From: Hemileia vastatrix
Lineage: Eukaryota; Basidiomycota; Pucciniomycetes; Pucciniales; Zaghouaniaceae
Length of the DNA stretch: 64,000 nucleotides
Assembly: GCA_030280995.1 (NCBI GenBank)
Contig: JASXTE010000007.1
Span: forward strand, 19,383,501 to 19,447,500
Reading direction: 5' to 3'
In this document: positions 43,540 through 54,044 of the stretch, one piece after another
How the letters are laid out: each line of letters begins with the position of its first letter
How positions within the stretch are numbered: position 1 is the first letter of the stretch
The notes under the pieces: generated by a model
Told to the model about the DNA's origin: nothing
Database searches by the model: none
The model's input: only the letters and a program-made list of their open reading frames with translations
Program-made: the position numbers and the translations under genes

Positions 43540-43739
43540 AGGGGGCATCAAAGTTAGAAATCTTCCATTTCAAAATACCTCATTTTTCCACCAAATCAAC
43601 CATGACTATTTTTTAAAACATGACATATTGTGCCCCCCAAACACCTTTTTATTGAGAGTTAATGTCAATTTTGTGGCTTTCTTTTTGTGTTGTGAAATAC
43701 CTTTTAAATAATTACAAATTTCTAACTTTGATACCCCCT
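43540..43739. mobile_element. Harbinger-related MITE 2 (200 bp)
   Basis: Same length and ends as MITE 1. ATT at 43537-43539 and 43740-43742. The right ATT is also the left flank of the 7.4-kb element, so the two insertions touch. Confidence 0.82.
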
Positions 43740-43742
43740 ATT

Positions 43743-43929
43743 AGGGGGTATCAATGTTCAGGGATCCACAATTAAATTAATTGTGGATAAAAATCCTTAT
43801 ACCCCAATTATCTTCCGCAATTATTTTTGCTAATAATTGGGTTATTAGACACTTTACGTGTCAATGTTCACCTCTTATCCGACACTTTTCTACTAAATTT
43901 TTCATAACCACATCTTGGACAACTTTCTG
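43743..43929 (+). repeat. Left terminal inverted repeat
   Basis: Aligns with the reverse complement of 50942-51127 with few gaps. Shared blocks include AATTATCTTCC, TTATTTTTGCTAATAATTGG and CATAACCACATCTTGGA. An internal AGGGATCC-AC stretch differs. Confidence 0.85.
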
Positions 43930-44393
43930 TCATAACCACATCTTGCATAGAGTAAAGAGAGACATAAAGATGGCATCCACAATTATATGTCATGTGACTT
44001 TCTGAAAGATCAATCATGGATGTGATGAGTTTGGGATCAGGAATAAGGAATGGAAATCTGGGTATAAGAGGTGGGATAAAGCATTATCATAGATTCCTTA
44101 TCCACTAGCCCCAGGGCTAGTGGATAAGGAATCCACAAAAGCAAGTCACATGATATATTATTGCAGATGCCATTCTTATGTGTCTCTTCACTCTATGCTA
44201 CTTAATTTTGGTGGTGAACACATAACATTTTTTATCATCCTTGTGTGCATCTTCACTCTATGATACTTAATTTTTGTGGCAAACACATAACATTTTTTTC
44301 TATCTACACACCCCACCTGCTCATTTGGTGGCAAATTCCCACTTCCCACTCATCACCTAAACTTTCTACCAACAACCTTTTCTACCAAAAATA

Positions 44394-45653
44394 ATGAAGC
44401 ACTTCTCTACTAGGAAGGAACTTCACTCAGCTATGAATGCTATCACTTTAGTTTTAGCCACTGACTCTGATTCTTACCCTGCATTGGAAGAAACTTTAGC
44501 TTATATGTCATTTCATTGCAAAAAGCATTACATCATCCCAAGGGGGCCAAATCATTATCATGATCCCAGATATAATCTTGCCTCAATTCTTGAAATTCCT
44601 CACTTAAACTTCACACAACTTTTTCAAAATTCTCCTGATTCTTTTTTCAACCTTTCTCAACTCATCTCCAATCATCCTATCTTCCATAATAATTCTCATA
44701 AAAAACAGTGTAATCTTGCCATTCAAATTTCTGTCCCACTATGTTGCTTTAGTTCAAATGGAAATGGTGCTGCTGTAAGATGTTTAGATAATCTCTTTAC
44801 CATAGGATATGGTACTGTCATATTATACACCAAGCACTGCATGATTGCTATCCTTTCTCTCAAGTCTCAAACACTTGCTTGGCCAACTCCAAAACAGTGA
44901 CTTGAATCCTCTCAAGTAATGCAAGTCAAAGGTTTCCCTGGCTGTGTAGGTTTTGTTGGTGGTACAACTAAACCTTTGAGTCAAAAGCCTGCTCATGATG
45001 GCAACCATTATTTTGATTGCAAAAAAAGTTTTCTTCAAAATGTTCTCCAATTTCACATCTTTCATAAACTAACTTTTTATCTTCTTTGTAGATAATCTAT
45101 TGCCATTCAACTAGTCTGTGATGTCAACAAAAATTTCATTGCTTTTCATAGTGGCTCCCTGGCACATGTCATGAATCTTCTGTCTTCCAAAGAATGAGGA
45201 GTTATCAAAGTCCTGACTCATACGTTGAAGAATCTCAGTACCTCCTTGCAGACTCAGCATATGCAAGTGGAAAGTAAATTATACCTGCTTTCTGTGGTGC
45301 AACTTTAGAAAATGACCCCAAAACCACCTTTAATTATCACCTTGCCCAATCAAGGGTATGGATTGAACATGCTACTGGGATTTTAAAGGGTGGATTTTCT
45401 AGTCTCCAGGAACTCAGAATCCAATTTCAAAAAAAAGGAAATCAAAACTAAAAATCATTGGATAGTGACTTGCACTATACTCCACAATATCCTAGTTGAT
45501 TTAAAGGATGAGTGGAATAATCTTTATGAAGATGAGGATCCTGAAACTGTGCCAGCTCTCCCCTCCCTTGAATCACAAAACATTCATTCAACTGCCATAC
45601 ACTCTGTCATTATGCCAATCACCCTACAACATTTTGAAACACAACAATTTTAA
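44394..45653 (+). pseudogene. Harbinger-type DDE transposase (broken)
   Basis: The ATG at 44394 opens 168 residues ending in a TGA at 44898. The same frame continues with GFPGCVGFVGGTTKPLSQKP, where family members have VDGT; the first catalytic Asp is Gly here. After a shift the second block LADSAYASGK (about 45248) and the Glu block RVWIEHATGILKGGFSSL (about 45355) are readable. A last shift near a poly-A leads into WIVTCTILHNILVDLKDEWN and the stop at 45653. It would have cut and joined the element ends. The family assignment rests on these three blocks. Confidence 0.85.
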
Positions 45654-46012
45654 TTTTTTTTCATGCTCTCCAAATGTTCAACTTGTCTGCTTAATTCACT
45701 TGGGTTGGTGTTTTTCTTGCATATTCATTTTTTTTTGAATTTATGGTGAATATCTCTTTTTTGGAGGTCTGATTTGTTTTCATTCACCAGCTCAAAATGA
45801 AATCACATATTTTCTGCAATTGCATAATTTTTCACTTTTTCTTTTTTTCATTCATCCCTCATATCCATTTCCTCCTCTCCTCAAACATTCCTCAAACAAT
45901 TTGGTTTCACATATTTTATCATCTCATCTATCCAGGTAAGTCATTTTATTAATTTCTTTTGATTTTTTGTTTTCTAATTATAATTTTTTTTGTTTTTTGT
46001 TTTTTGTTTTTT

Positions 46013-46052
<40 letters not shown>

Positions 46053-46690
46053 TAAGTGGTTCTTTTTGTGGTTTTCAAGGTTAAATTAACTCTTTTTTTT
46101 GTTCTTTCTCTCCATTTTTTGTCTTTTTTTTTTACTCATCATCATTCCCTCTTTATCCCTCCTTGGCCTGGTTATTATCCCATCCTTCCCCCCTCTTTGG
46201 TGTCCTCATTCTCACCTTTCCCTTCTATTTGGCTGCCTCTTACCCCCCTTTCCCACCTCCTTGGCTGCCTCTTACCCCCCTTTCCTCCCCCTATTACTCC
46301 CTCAAACCCCTCTTTCCTCCCCCCTATTACACCCTTCACCCCCCTACACCCGCTTCAAACCTCCCCTATAGCCCCCACAAATAAACCCCCTCAAAACCCC
46401 CCCACACCCACTTCAAACCCCCCTACCACCCCCTCATATCCCCCCTCAAATCCCCCTACACCTGCTTCAAAACCCTTCCTATAACCCCCTCATATCCCCC
46501 TACACATGCTTCAAAACCCCCCCTCAAATCCCCCCACACCTGCATCAACCCCCCCTATAGCCATCTCTTACCTCCTAATTGCTAGTTACTTATTAATGAA
46601 AGATTGAGGGAAATTGTTTGCTAGTTAAAGAACAATTGTTCTTAATTTTTTTTAGTTAACGATTGATTGCTATCAATTGTTTGTTAATAA
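45654..46690. repeat. Poly-T and C-rich minisatellite
   Basis: A run of more than 30 T (about 46018-46051) is followed by a C-rich tract to about 46560. The tract has units such as CCCCCTACACCTGCTTCAAA and CCCCTCATAT. Proline-rich open frames here are composition artefacts. Confidence 0.75.
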
Positions 46691-47199
46691 ATGAATAGAG
46701 AGGAGGGGGGTTTTAAGAGGTTTGGAAGAGAGTCGGGGGGGGGGTTTGAACCATGTGTAGGTGGGGATTGATAGGGTTTTGGAGAGGGTTTCGGGTGGTG
46801 TTTTGGAGTGGTTTGGTGAGGGTTAGTGGTGATTTTGGAGAGGGTTTTGGGGGTGTTTGGTGAGGATTTTGGGGGGTTGGAATGGGCTTTGGAGATTTTT
46901 TTCAAGGGGAGAAAGGGTACTAAAGAGGGAGTAATGAAAAAAATAATAGAAAATTTTTACAGGGATCAATGGGGGTGCAATTAAAAAATTGAAAGAAATT
47001 TTTTATTAATATTTGATTTTTTTTCTTTTCTTTCTTTTTTTTGTCCAGAATTAACCAAAAAAAACTCGTCAAATTGAAGTAAAGTAATAATTATTCTTAT
47101 TTATTATTTGATGAAAATTTTAATGGTTATTTAATTTAAATTGTGTGAGTTTTTAATTATTTAAAAAATTTTTTTTTGACATTTTTTTGACCAGTGAAA
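46691..47199. repeat. G-rich tract, then AT-rich spacer
   Basis: GAGGGTTTTGG-type units with GGGGGGGGG near 46735-46745, up to about 46910. It is roughly the inverse in composition of the C-rich tract at 46140-46560, so long hairpins or G-quadruplexes are possible. The rest is AT-rich. Confidence 0.6.
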
Positions 47200-47600
47200 A
47201 AAATTTTCAAAAAAAAAGGCTGTTTTTTCTGATTCAAGCCTTACAGCTCTATCTTCTTCATTATCTTCTTTTTCATTATCTTTTATTTCAACTTCATATT
47301 AATCATCAAAAAAAATTGAGAAAAATTGTCAAAAAATGAAAATTTGTGAAAAAAAATTTCAGAAAAAAAAAGTCTATTTCTTCTGATTCAAGCCTTATAC
47401 ATCTATCTTCATCATTATCTTCTTTATTATCTTCTTTTATTTCTACTTATTTTCAATCATCAATAAAAAATGCAGAAAAATTGTCAAAAAAATTTCAGAA
47501 GAAAAAATTTCTATTTCTTCTGATTCAAGCCTTATACATCTATCTTCATATTTATCTTCTTTATCATCTTCTTGGATTTATTCTTTTTTTCAATCTTCTT
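47200..47600 (+). repeat. Three ~143-bp tandem repeats upstream of the oxygenase
   Basis: TTCTGATTCAAGCCTTA(C/T)A plus a CTATCTTC...TTATCTTCTT tail recurs near 47228, 47376 and 47518. In one frame it gives Ser-rich SSDSSLIHLSS. It may be the remains of a low-complexity N-terminus of the next gene. Confidence 0.6.
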
Positions 47601-47659
47601 CAAAACCTTTAAAAATTAAAAATGATGATCAAACTTATCAATGTAAATAATATTTAAAA

Positions 47660-48703
47660 ATGAAAATTAACTTGGATTTTCTATTTAACCATATATCAAA
47701 CATCAATTATTTCAAAACTATAGTCAATAAAAAAGATAAATATCCCAGGAGTTTACCAGAAGATATTGAACATCTAACCAAATTAGGAGGTGATGAAGTT
47801 AAGGTAGTAATCAACAATACTTTTAAACCACAGATTATTTACAAAAATAATTCATTTGATCAAGTAAAAGATGAAGCCTTTAATCAACTATCTGATATCA
47901 TATTTATACTATATCAAATGGCTTTGGTACAATTAACAATTAAAAATGAGAATTTGTTGGGTGGTATCATGACTGGTTTTGGATGGAGACCTAGATTTAT
48001 TAAAGTTTATTCTCTTGGTAAGTCAAATAATTTTTTTTGTTTCATTCTTAATATTGATAACTTAATTTAATTCTATAGGCATCTACTTGTTACTTATAAA
48101 TTTATCTAAAGTGGATAAAAATAATGATTTTTGATTATGGGTCTCCTTACCATCCTTTAATTCCTTTCTGGATCTTTGACTCAAAAAAACTCTGTAACAA
48201 AGCTTTTGAAACCAACCAAGAACTTGCAACCAGATTTGGGATTCCAAATTGGTGTGACCCCAAGTGGGAAGAGATTAGCAGTGGTTATCTCTTATTCTCT
48301 AATGTTATAATTACTCATTCTGATTTTTCACAACAAGATTCATACCGATAAGAATGATGCCAATTATCTTACTTTGGGGATTTTCTCTTATATTCATCCT
48401 ATTACTTGACAGCCTATTACTTCCCCAGCTAAAATAAAAGTTCATGGGTTATACTTTCCAGATCACAACTGTATAATTGATTTTGGATTGGAAACTAGAT
48501 TCATTGAAACTATTTGGAACCCTTCTAAGGATAATAACCAAACAACAAAAGCACCTCCTGGTTTGGAATCTTGTCACAACTTTACTCATTTTGGCTGCTC
48601 CTTTCAAATCAGTCAAAAACTAATCCAAGAAATCAACAAGGTAAAAAAAGAAGATAAAAGTTATGAATTTAATAAAAGTAGATCTAAAAAGTATGGGGAT
48701 TAG
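47660..48703 (+). pseudogene. TET/JBP-like 2OG-Fe(II) oxygenase (broken)
   Basis: Exon at 47660-48017. A good intron follows at 48018-48078 (GTAAGT...CTATAG), then pieces in changing frames: GSPYHPLIPFWIF...ITHSDFSQQ (48124-48351), and HTDKNDANYLTLGIF with FPDHNCIIDFGLETRFIETI (from 48341, a +1 shift, with a TGA near 48409). HTD fits the Fe-binding H-x-D. The distal His region reads NNQTT, where I would expect HQTT from family memory. The family oxidises 5-methylcytosine or thymine in DNA; that this copy's ancestor did so is inference. It lies between the transposase and the accessory gene inside the same TIRs. Confidence 0.65.
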
Positions 48704-49602
48704 TAGAGTCATCAAATATTTTTTATTCTTTCATGAATTTTTAATAATTAAATATGATATTTCAATTTACTAGCTTAAAGTAATTGGCCAATGACCTTGT
48801 GTTGTATAAAAGGTAATCATGATAACACTAATTTTTTTCATGGGGTTCATCTTGCCTATACCTGTGGAAAGTCCCAAACTTAGTTTCTAGCCTTGGTCCA
48901 CATTTTGGCTTGAGGAATTGTCATAACTTTAAAGCTAGTAAATTCAAGATATCTTATTTATTTATTTATTTACTAATTTATGGAATTATATTAAATTTTG
49001 GTGATTTTCATGCCTTACTTCAATAAAATTCAGGGGAGGGTATTGACAAATTTTCAAATCTGACATGTGAAATTGATGACTTAGAAAAATATTGGTGATA
49101 CCCACCCCTTGCTTCAATAAAATGCAGGGGAGGGTATTGCCAAATTTTAAAAATAGATATAGAGTTTTTTTGAATTAGATGTATTTAGAAAAGTATATTT
49201 AATTATTTGAATTAAAAGAAGAAAAAATGTATGAGTTATTCAAATTTTTGCAAAAAAAAACCATCTAGAATCAAGAACTTTAAAAGTCAGCACATATGAA
49301 ATTATCACCAAAATGAAATGAAATAAAATTAATTTAACCAAAAAAACAAATAATCTAAAAATTTTTAATAAAATGTTTCAAATCTCAGTGAGGAGTGTGT
49401 GCCAAGAATTTATTATTAGCTTTAATGCATTCTATCAAGAAAAAATAAAAAAAAAATAAAAAAAACTAGTTATCAAAAATTTCATTAAGCATTCTATTTC
49501 TTCAATAGATTTATTATCTTTAACACATTCTCTCAAGAAATCTTTCTTTTTTGAGCCATCTTCAAGTTGATACCTGAGTTTCATTAGATATAATAGGAAA
49601 TT
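48704..49602. other. Noncoding part of the Harbinger element
   Basis: No gene is seen. A 45-bp direct repeat, TTCAATAAAATTCAGGGGAG and onward to GGTATTG, occurs near 49020 and 49112. The rest is AT-rich. Confidence 0.55.
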
Positions 49603-50823
49603 TTACTCTAGAGCCTTCTCCCCTTTCTTTATCTTGGATTTCTTCACCTCCAAGTAATTTGCCCTCTCATCCCTCTTTAAAAAAAGCTCAAATTTCTTCT
49701 CCACCAAGTCTTGTAACCTCCCATCCCTATGTAAAGAAAGCTTGAATTTCTTCTCCTCCAAGTCTTTTTCCCTACCATCCCTTTGTAAAGCGAGCTCATA
49801 TTGTTTCTTTTAAAATGTGAGAGTATCTCTTGCAACTTCAACTTTACCTAGAGTGAAAAGGAATATTAATGAAAGAAAAGAAAACTTCACTTAATTATTA
49901 AGAGATATGCTATCACTTACCAGATTCACCTTTCTCCAGAAAATCATCAATGGAAGAAAAAGGGGTTTGGGAAAAACTATCTCTGTTTTTCTTTCTATGA
50001 CTGTTCAAATTTAAAGTAGTTGATGGTCTTTGATTTTTTTTGGAGGTAACATTTTCCTCTTCATCATTGATGCTAGATTCAGACTCACTTGCTTGAGGAT
50101 CCTGGGTTCTTTCATTAGTTTTTTTAGAAATAAAAAAAATAAAACAACTAGACAAGAAATAAAAACTTACTGGAGTGGGTTAACTTTGGTTTATATCACC
50201 ATAAGGATCTATTGAATGGCTAACTAGATTTGTTGAATTTAGAACAGGTGAGGCTTGAGTGGAGGAAGAGGATGGGAAAAGATTTCTTTGGAAATCATGT
50301 TTGGAGATATTATCTTCACCATCCAACATGTTGGCAGGATTAACATCAGCTTCCTCTCCAAAAATAGCATCCATCTCTTTAAAGTATGGACATAAAGATT
50401 CAATTTTATCATCTATGGATTTTATGCCCTTACTGATATCAATGTTGGTAATACCAAAAACAGTAGAAAATGAAAGTGTCTTTGCCTTCTTGTATTTGCC
50501 TTGGTAATGCTTGAAATATTCAGACATCTGTTTAGGCAAAAGATCAATCCTTCCCTTTGTCTTATTTCTTAATTCATTGGCCATCAGAAGATAGCCATTG
50601 ACTTTTGATGCAGGGGGCTTTCCTACTTTATTTGCATTCTTAGTACCAAAACAAGAATCATAATTTGTTTTATTTTCAGCCAGTTGATAAGTATGAGATG
50701 AGGATCTTTATTTAGCTGAACAGACTTTGATTTCACAGCTGAGCAGGGGAAAGAGGGAGTAATCGGATTTGAAGAACAACTTGGGGAAGGCTGTTTATGA
50801 GAATATATTTGATGACAAGGCAT
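49603..50823 (-). pseudogene. Accessory protein of the Harbinger element (Myb/SANT-like candidate)
   Basis: Candidate ATG at 50823. An early frame break precedes VGKPPASKVNGYLLMANELR (about 50640-50570). The conserved block then reads KGRIDLLPKQMSEYFKHYQG and onward to CPYFKEMDAIFG. A further exon (to 49921) ends at a clear intron, 49920-49848 (GTAAGT...CACTCTAG). After this come three 18-19-residue coiled-coil repeats of the form LxRDGRxxDLxEKKFEL, to the stop at 49603. One TAA (near 49813) interrupts the last exon. PIF/Harbinger elements usually carry a Myb/SANT helper for DNA binding. Position and the helical block fit that role, but I cannot confirm the fold. Confidence 0.6.
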
Positions 50824-50941
50824 TTTGAGATATTTGAAGATGAAAAGAGAGAAGAAAAAATAGATGAGATGGGGAGGGGTTTTGAAAAGAAATTAATAGA
50901 CAGGATGGGAGTGTGCAGCAAGGTAGGGAGGCTGGAACATC

Positions 50942-51127
50942 CAGAATGTTTTCCAAGATGTGGTTATGAAAAAGTGAGGATAAAAATGTTGGATAGAGGT
51001 TAACATTGACACATAAGAGGTCTAATAACCCAATTATTAGCAAAAATAATTGTGGAAGATAATTGGGTTATAATGATTTTTATTCACAATTTATTTAATT
51101 GCAGATTGGCCAACATTGATATCCCCT
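50942..51127 (-). repeat. Right terminal inverted repeat
   Basis: Inverse of 43743-43929. It ends GATATCCCCT before ATT. Confidence 0.85.
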
Positions 51128-51188
51128 ATTATTTTAAACTATATATTTTATGAATGTCTAGTCAGACTTTTGAGTGAGAAAAGGAAAG

Positions 51189-51260
51189 TGTCCCCTTCAG
51201 GATTTGAATCTGTGACCACTCATGACATGTTAGCCGCTCTAACAACTGACACAACAGACA
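51189..51260 (-). tRNA. tRNA-like sequence (degenerate, 72 nt)
   Basis: On the minus strand TGTCTGT at the start pairs partly with GGGGACA at the end, exactly 72 nt apart. It has an A-box-like GTTGTTAGAGCGG and a B-box-like AGATTCAAATCC. The D and anticodon stems do not close well, so this is a pseudo-tRNA or the head of a SINE, not a working tRNA. It lies in the only unassigned spacer (51131-51370) between two transposons. Confidence 0.4.
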
Positions 51261-51370
51261 AAGTATGTTGTATTATAATAATGCAATGTCATGACATTGC
51301 ATCTAGTTTTGTTGCTACACATGAGTCCACATGCTCAAAACTGCTGCAACAATGGTCCTGATGCATACAA

Positions 51371-52470
51371 TGTAGACAATCCTATAGTACTAGCTATAGG
51401 CCTTGACCAAGGGAGTTGGAGAAAAACCAGAGCGAAAATCCCCTTTCCCTTTAGAAAAATAGAGTGAGATTTACTTGCTAAAGTAAGTTGGTTCCTGTTT
51501 TGCTAAAGCTCCTGTTTAACACACTTGACTGCTTGATGAGCCAAGAAAATAGTCCCCAGATAGACTACCAGACCAAAGAACTGAAATGTAGAACAAAGTC
51601 CACACCAGAGACAGAAAAGATACTTGATGTAGGCTGCAAATCCACACCAGAGACAGCAATAATACTTGCTATAGCTTGCAAGACTATAACAGAGAAAACA
51701 GTTGCCAAAGTTAAGTTAAATGAAGAACTCACTTGCAACAAACACAGCCAATTGTGGCCAGAAAACAGTGAAAACTGAGTGAGGAACAATGATATCACCT
51801 CCGGATGGTTGTATGATGATTAGGGTTTCCCCAAACTGTCTTATTCACTATGTACACACAGACCACTAACTAAGAGCCCATGCACACCCACCAATCTGGC
51901 GCCTGTACCCGCCAAATTGCATAAAAAACCCTCCTTAAGCTCTCCCCAACCTCCTAAAAGAGAGGCGGGCAGGCCGCCCGACTTCAGAGATGCCGCCTGA
52001 AGCGGCCCGGCCTCCTTGAAGCTAGAAAACCAATAAAAACAACTAATCTACTTAGAAAAATTAGCTACAACTACTAAAACCTTTAAAACACGGAATTTCA
52101 CTATAACAACATTGGGACATGAAATATAGAGAAAAATTAGCTCTATCCAATGGTACTAAGCACTTCACCCTAAGACTTAAGGTTAGCCCGTAAAACACGA
52201 AAAACAAAATTAAACAGCAATCTTTTATATATGAAAAATGAGGAAATCACCCCTTAAAACTCACAATATGAAAAATGTCTACAAGACATAAAATATAGAA
52301 AAAAACCAGGGCTATCCAATGATAGTACCCACATACCCGCAGACCCAATATCCACGGAATAAAACCAGAAAAATACCCAATTCCTTAACAGATGTCAATT
52401 AAGACATGCACAAACAGCGCCAAATCACACAACAAAGGCCCCTGCCAACGTTGGAAGACCACATCCTCCC
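51371..52470 (-). repeat. 3' LTR of A3 (1100 bp) and polypurine tract
   Basis: On the minus strand it starts TGTGGTCTTCC right after ATTGGAGGGAGGA (52471-52483) and ends GTCTACA. A GC-rich cassette lies at about 51963-52018. A GTGAGT...TTATAG intron-like stretch is present, as in A1. Confidence 0.88.
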
Positions 52471-52511
52471 TCCAATTGAGAATGTCCGCATTCTTTCTTC
52501 ATCCAACCACC

Positions 52512-53400
52512 ATGTTTAACCTTCTTCCCAAATCTGCCTCTGAAATGGGTCCCTGCCAATACTGCATCGACAATAATTTAATCTGCACCATGACACCACC
52601 TGTCCATCCATACAGAAAGTCCTGCGATTTCTGCCAATCTAGAAAGAAGACCTGCCACAGACCTGCTCCACTTTCTTCTGCAACAGATTCACCTCCACCT
52701 CAACCTGGTCCTTCTTCTGCCAGCACCAATAGATCTAGGCCATCCATCCTGATACCCAGATTAATCAAAAAGCTCCACGCTTCCCAGAAGAGTGCCACAA
52801 CCCATAAAACAACTAGTTCCACCATCCCTGGTCCATCTGATGGTAAAGAACATTCATTTCTTCCTTCAACTTTAAAACTGATGACCTCTCAGTTCTTCCA
52901 TCTTCTGATAGTGATGATAACAATGTAGGATCCATTGCACCACCAACACCAACGCACTTGCCCACTATCAAGGCCAAGTTCCAACAACACACATTTTTAT
53001 TTTATTTTTATTTTATTTCTTACAATCTCACCCAACTAGGGGCATGAAGGAGCAGGAAAACAAGAGGTAGGTACAGGAGGGTAGGGAGCAGATAGAAGGA
53101 AACAACGGGCAATTAAAAGTAAAGCAATATGGGACTATTGGGAGAGAGGGACATTGTTGGGGAATCTGTTTGTGGAGATGAGAAAAGAAGCAACTTGAAG
53201 CGTAATAGGGGAAGGAGACAAAAGGGAAGAAACAACACACATCTCAACAGAAACAACTTCTGCTTCACTACTTCCAATCCACTCCTGCTAGAGATTCACA
53301 GGATATTGAGAACAGAAGACACCTCATTCACCAGCTCAAGGCTAATTCTGAACACTTCATTTCATCTCTTGATTCCCTCTGTAGTTCCACTAGTACCTGA
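52512..53400 (+). pseudogene. Antisense gene 1 of A3: permuted Zn2Cys6-like protein (split by insertion)
   Basis: ATG 52512, 42 nt from the LTR edge. The cluster C-x2-C-x6-C-x12-C-x2-C-x6-C (CQYC...CDFCQSRKKTC) is intact. The 50-nt intron is 52843-52892 (GTAAAG...CTCAG). Exon 2 is open and continues to TGA at 53398-53400, apart from a 237-bp retroposed insertion plus an 11-bp duplication (52994-53241). Without the insert the reading frame would be complete. It is co-oriented with antisense gene 2 and head-on to pol. The putative role is nucleic-acid binding. Confidence 0.78.
52994..53230 (-). mobile_element. Retroposed insertion with A-rich tail (237 bp)
   Basis: On the minus strand it ends GTTGGGTGAGATTGTAAG then an AAATAAAATAAAA tail. 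AACAACACACA flanks both sides (52983-52993, 53231-53241). The tail plus 11-bp duplication is typical of LINE-driven retroposition. It is either a 5'-truncated LINE or a SINE; I see no clear A/B boxes. Confidence 0.72.
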
Positions 53401-53454
53401 ATTTGATTCAGAAAAGAAAAATTGACCACACCCTCTATAGGATGTAACTACAAA

Positions 53455-53895
53455 ACAACCCTCAGTTTTAAGTCTTGGGGGACTCAAAAACCCTCAGTTT
53501 AAAGTCTTGGGGGACTCAAAAACCTAAATCATAAACCCAGAACCAGAGATCAACCACATTAAGACACAGAGAAAAAACTAACATTCTGGGGTAATTGTAA
53601 ATAGAGCAGCCAGCCAATCAATTACCCCCAAACTTGCCTTTACTAAATTTGGAGGCTCCCCCTGTGGATACCCTCCACCAATCTTTCAAAACCAACTCCA
53701 ACAACAAAAACTTTTTCCTCATTTTATAGTCTTGGGGGACTTACAACCCTCAGTTTAAAGTCTTGGGGGACTAACACAGTGTTCAGTTTAAAGTCTTGAC
53801 AGACTAGTCTTGATAAAATCTTGAAACCAGCCAGTTTAAAGTCTTGGAGGACTAACAGAAACCAGATTTCAGTTTAAAGTCTTGATGGACTGGCG
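53455..53895 (-). repeat. Stem-loop/TAAACTG motif array, A3
   Basis: About seven copies lie on the minus strand near 53460, 53490, 53725, 53755, 53790, 53830 and 53875, for example AGTC-CCCCAA-GACT then TTAAACTGAGG. They occupy the space between the two antisense genes, as in A1. Confidence 0.78.
53524..53637 (-). other. GC-AG intron-like segment, A3 copy 3 (114 nt)
   Basis: On the minus strand, AAAG then GCAAGTTTGG...GATTTAG then GTTTTTGAG. The stem is GGGGTAATTG/CAATTACCCC. A1 lacks exactly this segment at 6217/6218. Confidence 0.6.
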
Positions 53896-54044
53896 GAATT
53901 TTGCATAAAATAGATGCAGCCAATTTCATACAGGCCACTCATACAGCCAATCTGCTGAACTTCCACCTTCACTTCATCATCTACCCATCACTGACAAAAA
54001 AATCTCCACCTATCCCTTTTTCTCATCTTTTCTCACCACAGATC

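Larger units (their letters stand above)
43743..51127 (+). mobile_element. PIF/Harbinger transposon with TET-like oxygenase cargo (7385 bp)
   Basis: Long terminal inverted repeats (43743-43929 and 50942-51127) begin AGGGGGTATCAATGTT and AGGGGATATCAATGTT. ATT flanks both sides (43740-43742, 51128-51130); reading the flank as TA is also possible. Inside are a Harbinger-type transposase, an oxygenase relic on the same strand, and an accessory gene on the opposite strand. All three genes are damaged. Confidence 0.85.

Noticed and set aside
46056..46484. Proline-rich open frames in three overlapping frames
   Set aside because: They are translations of a C-rich minisatellite; all frames are equally open and no homology is recognisable.
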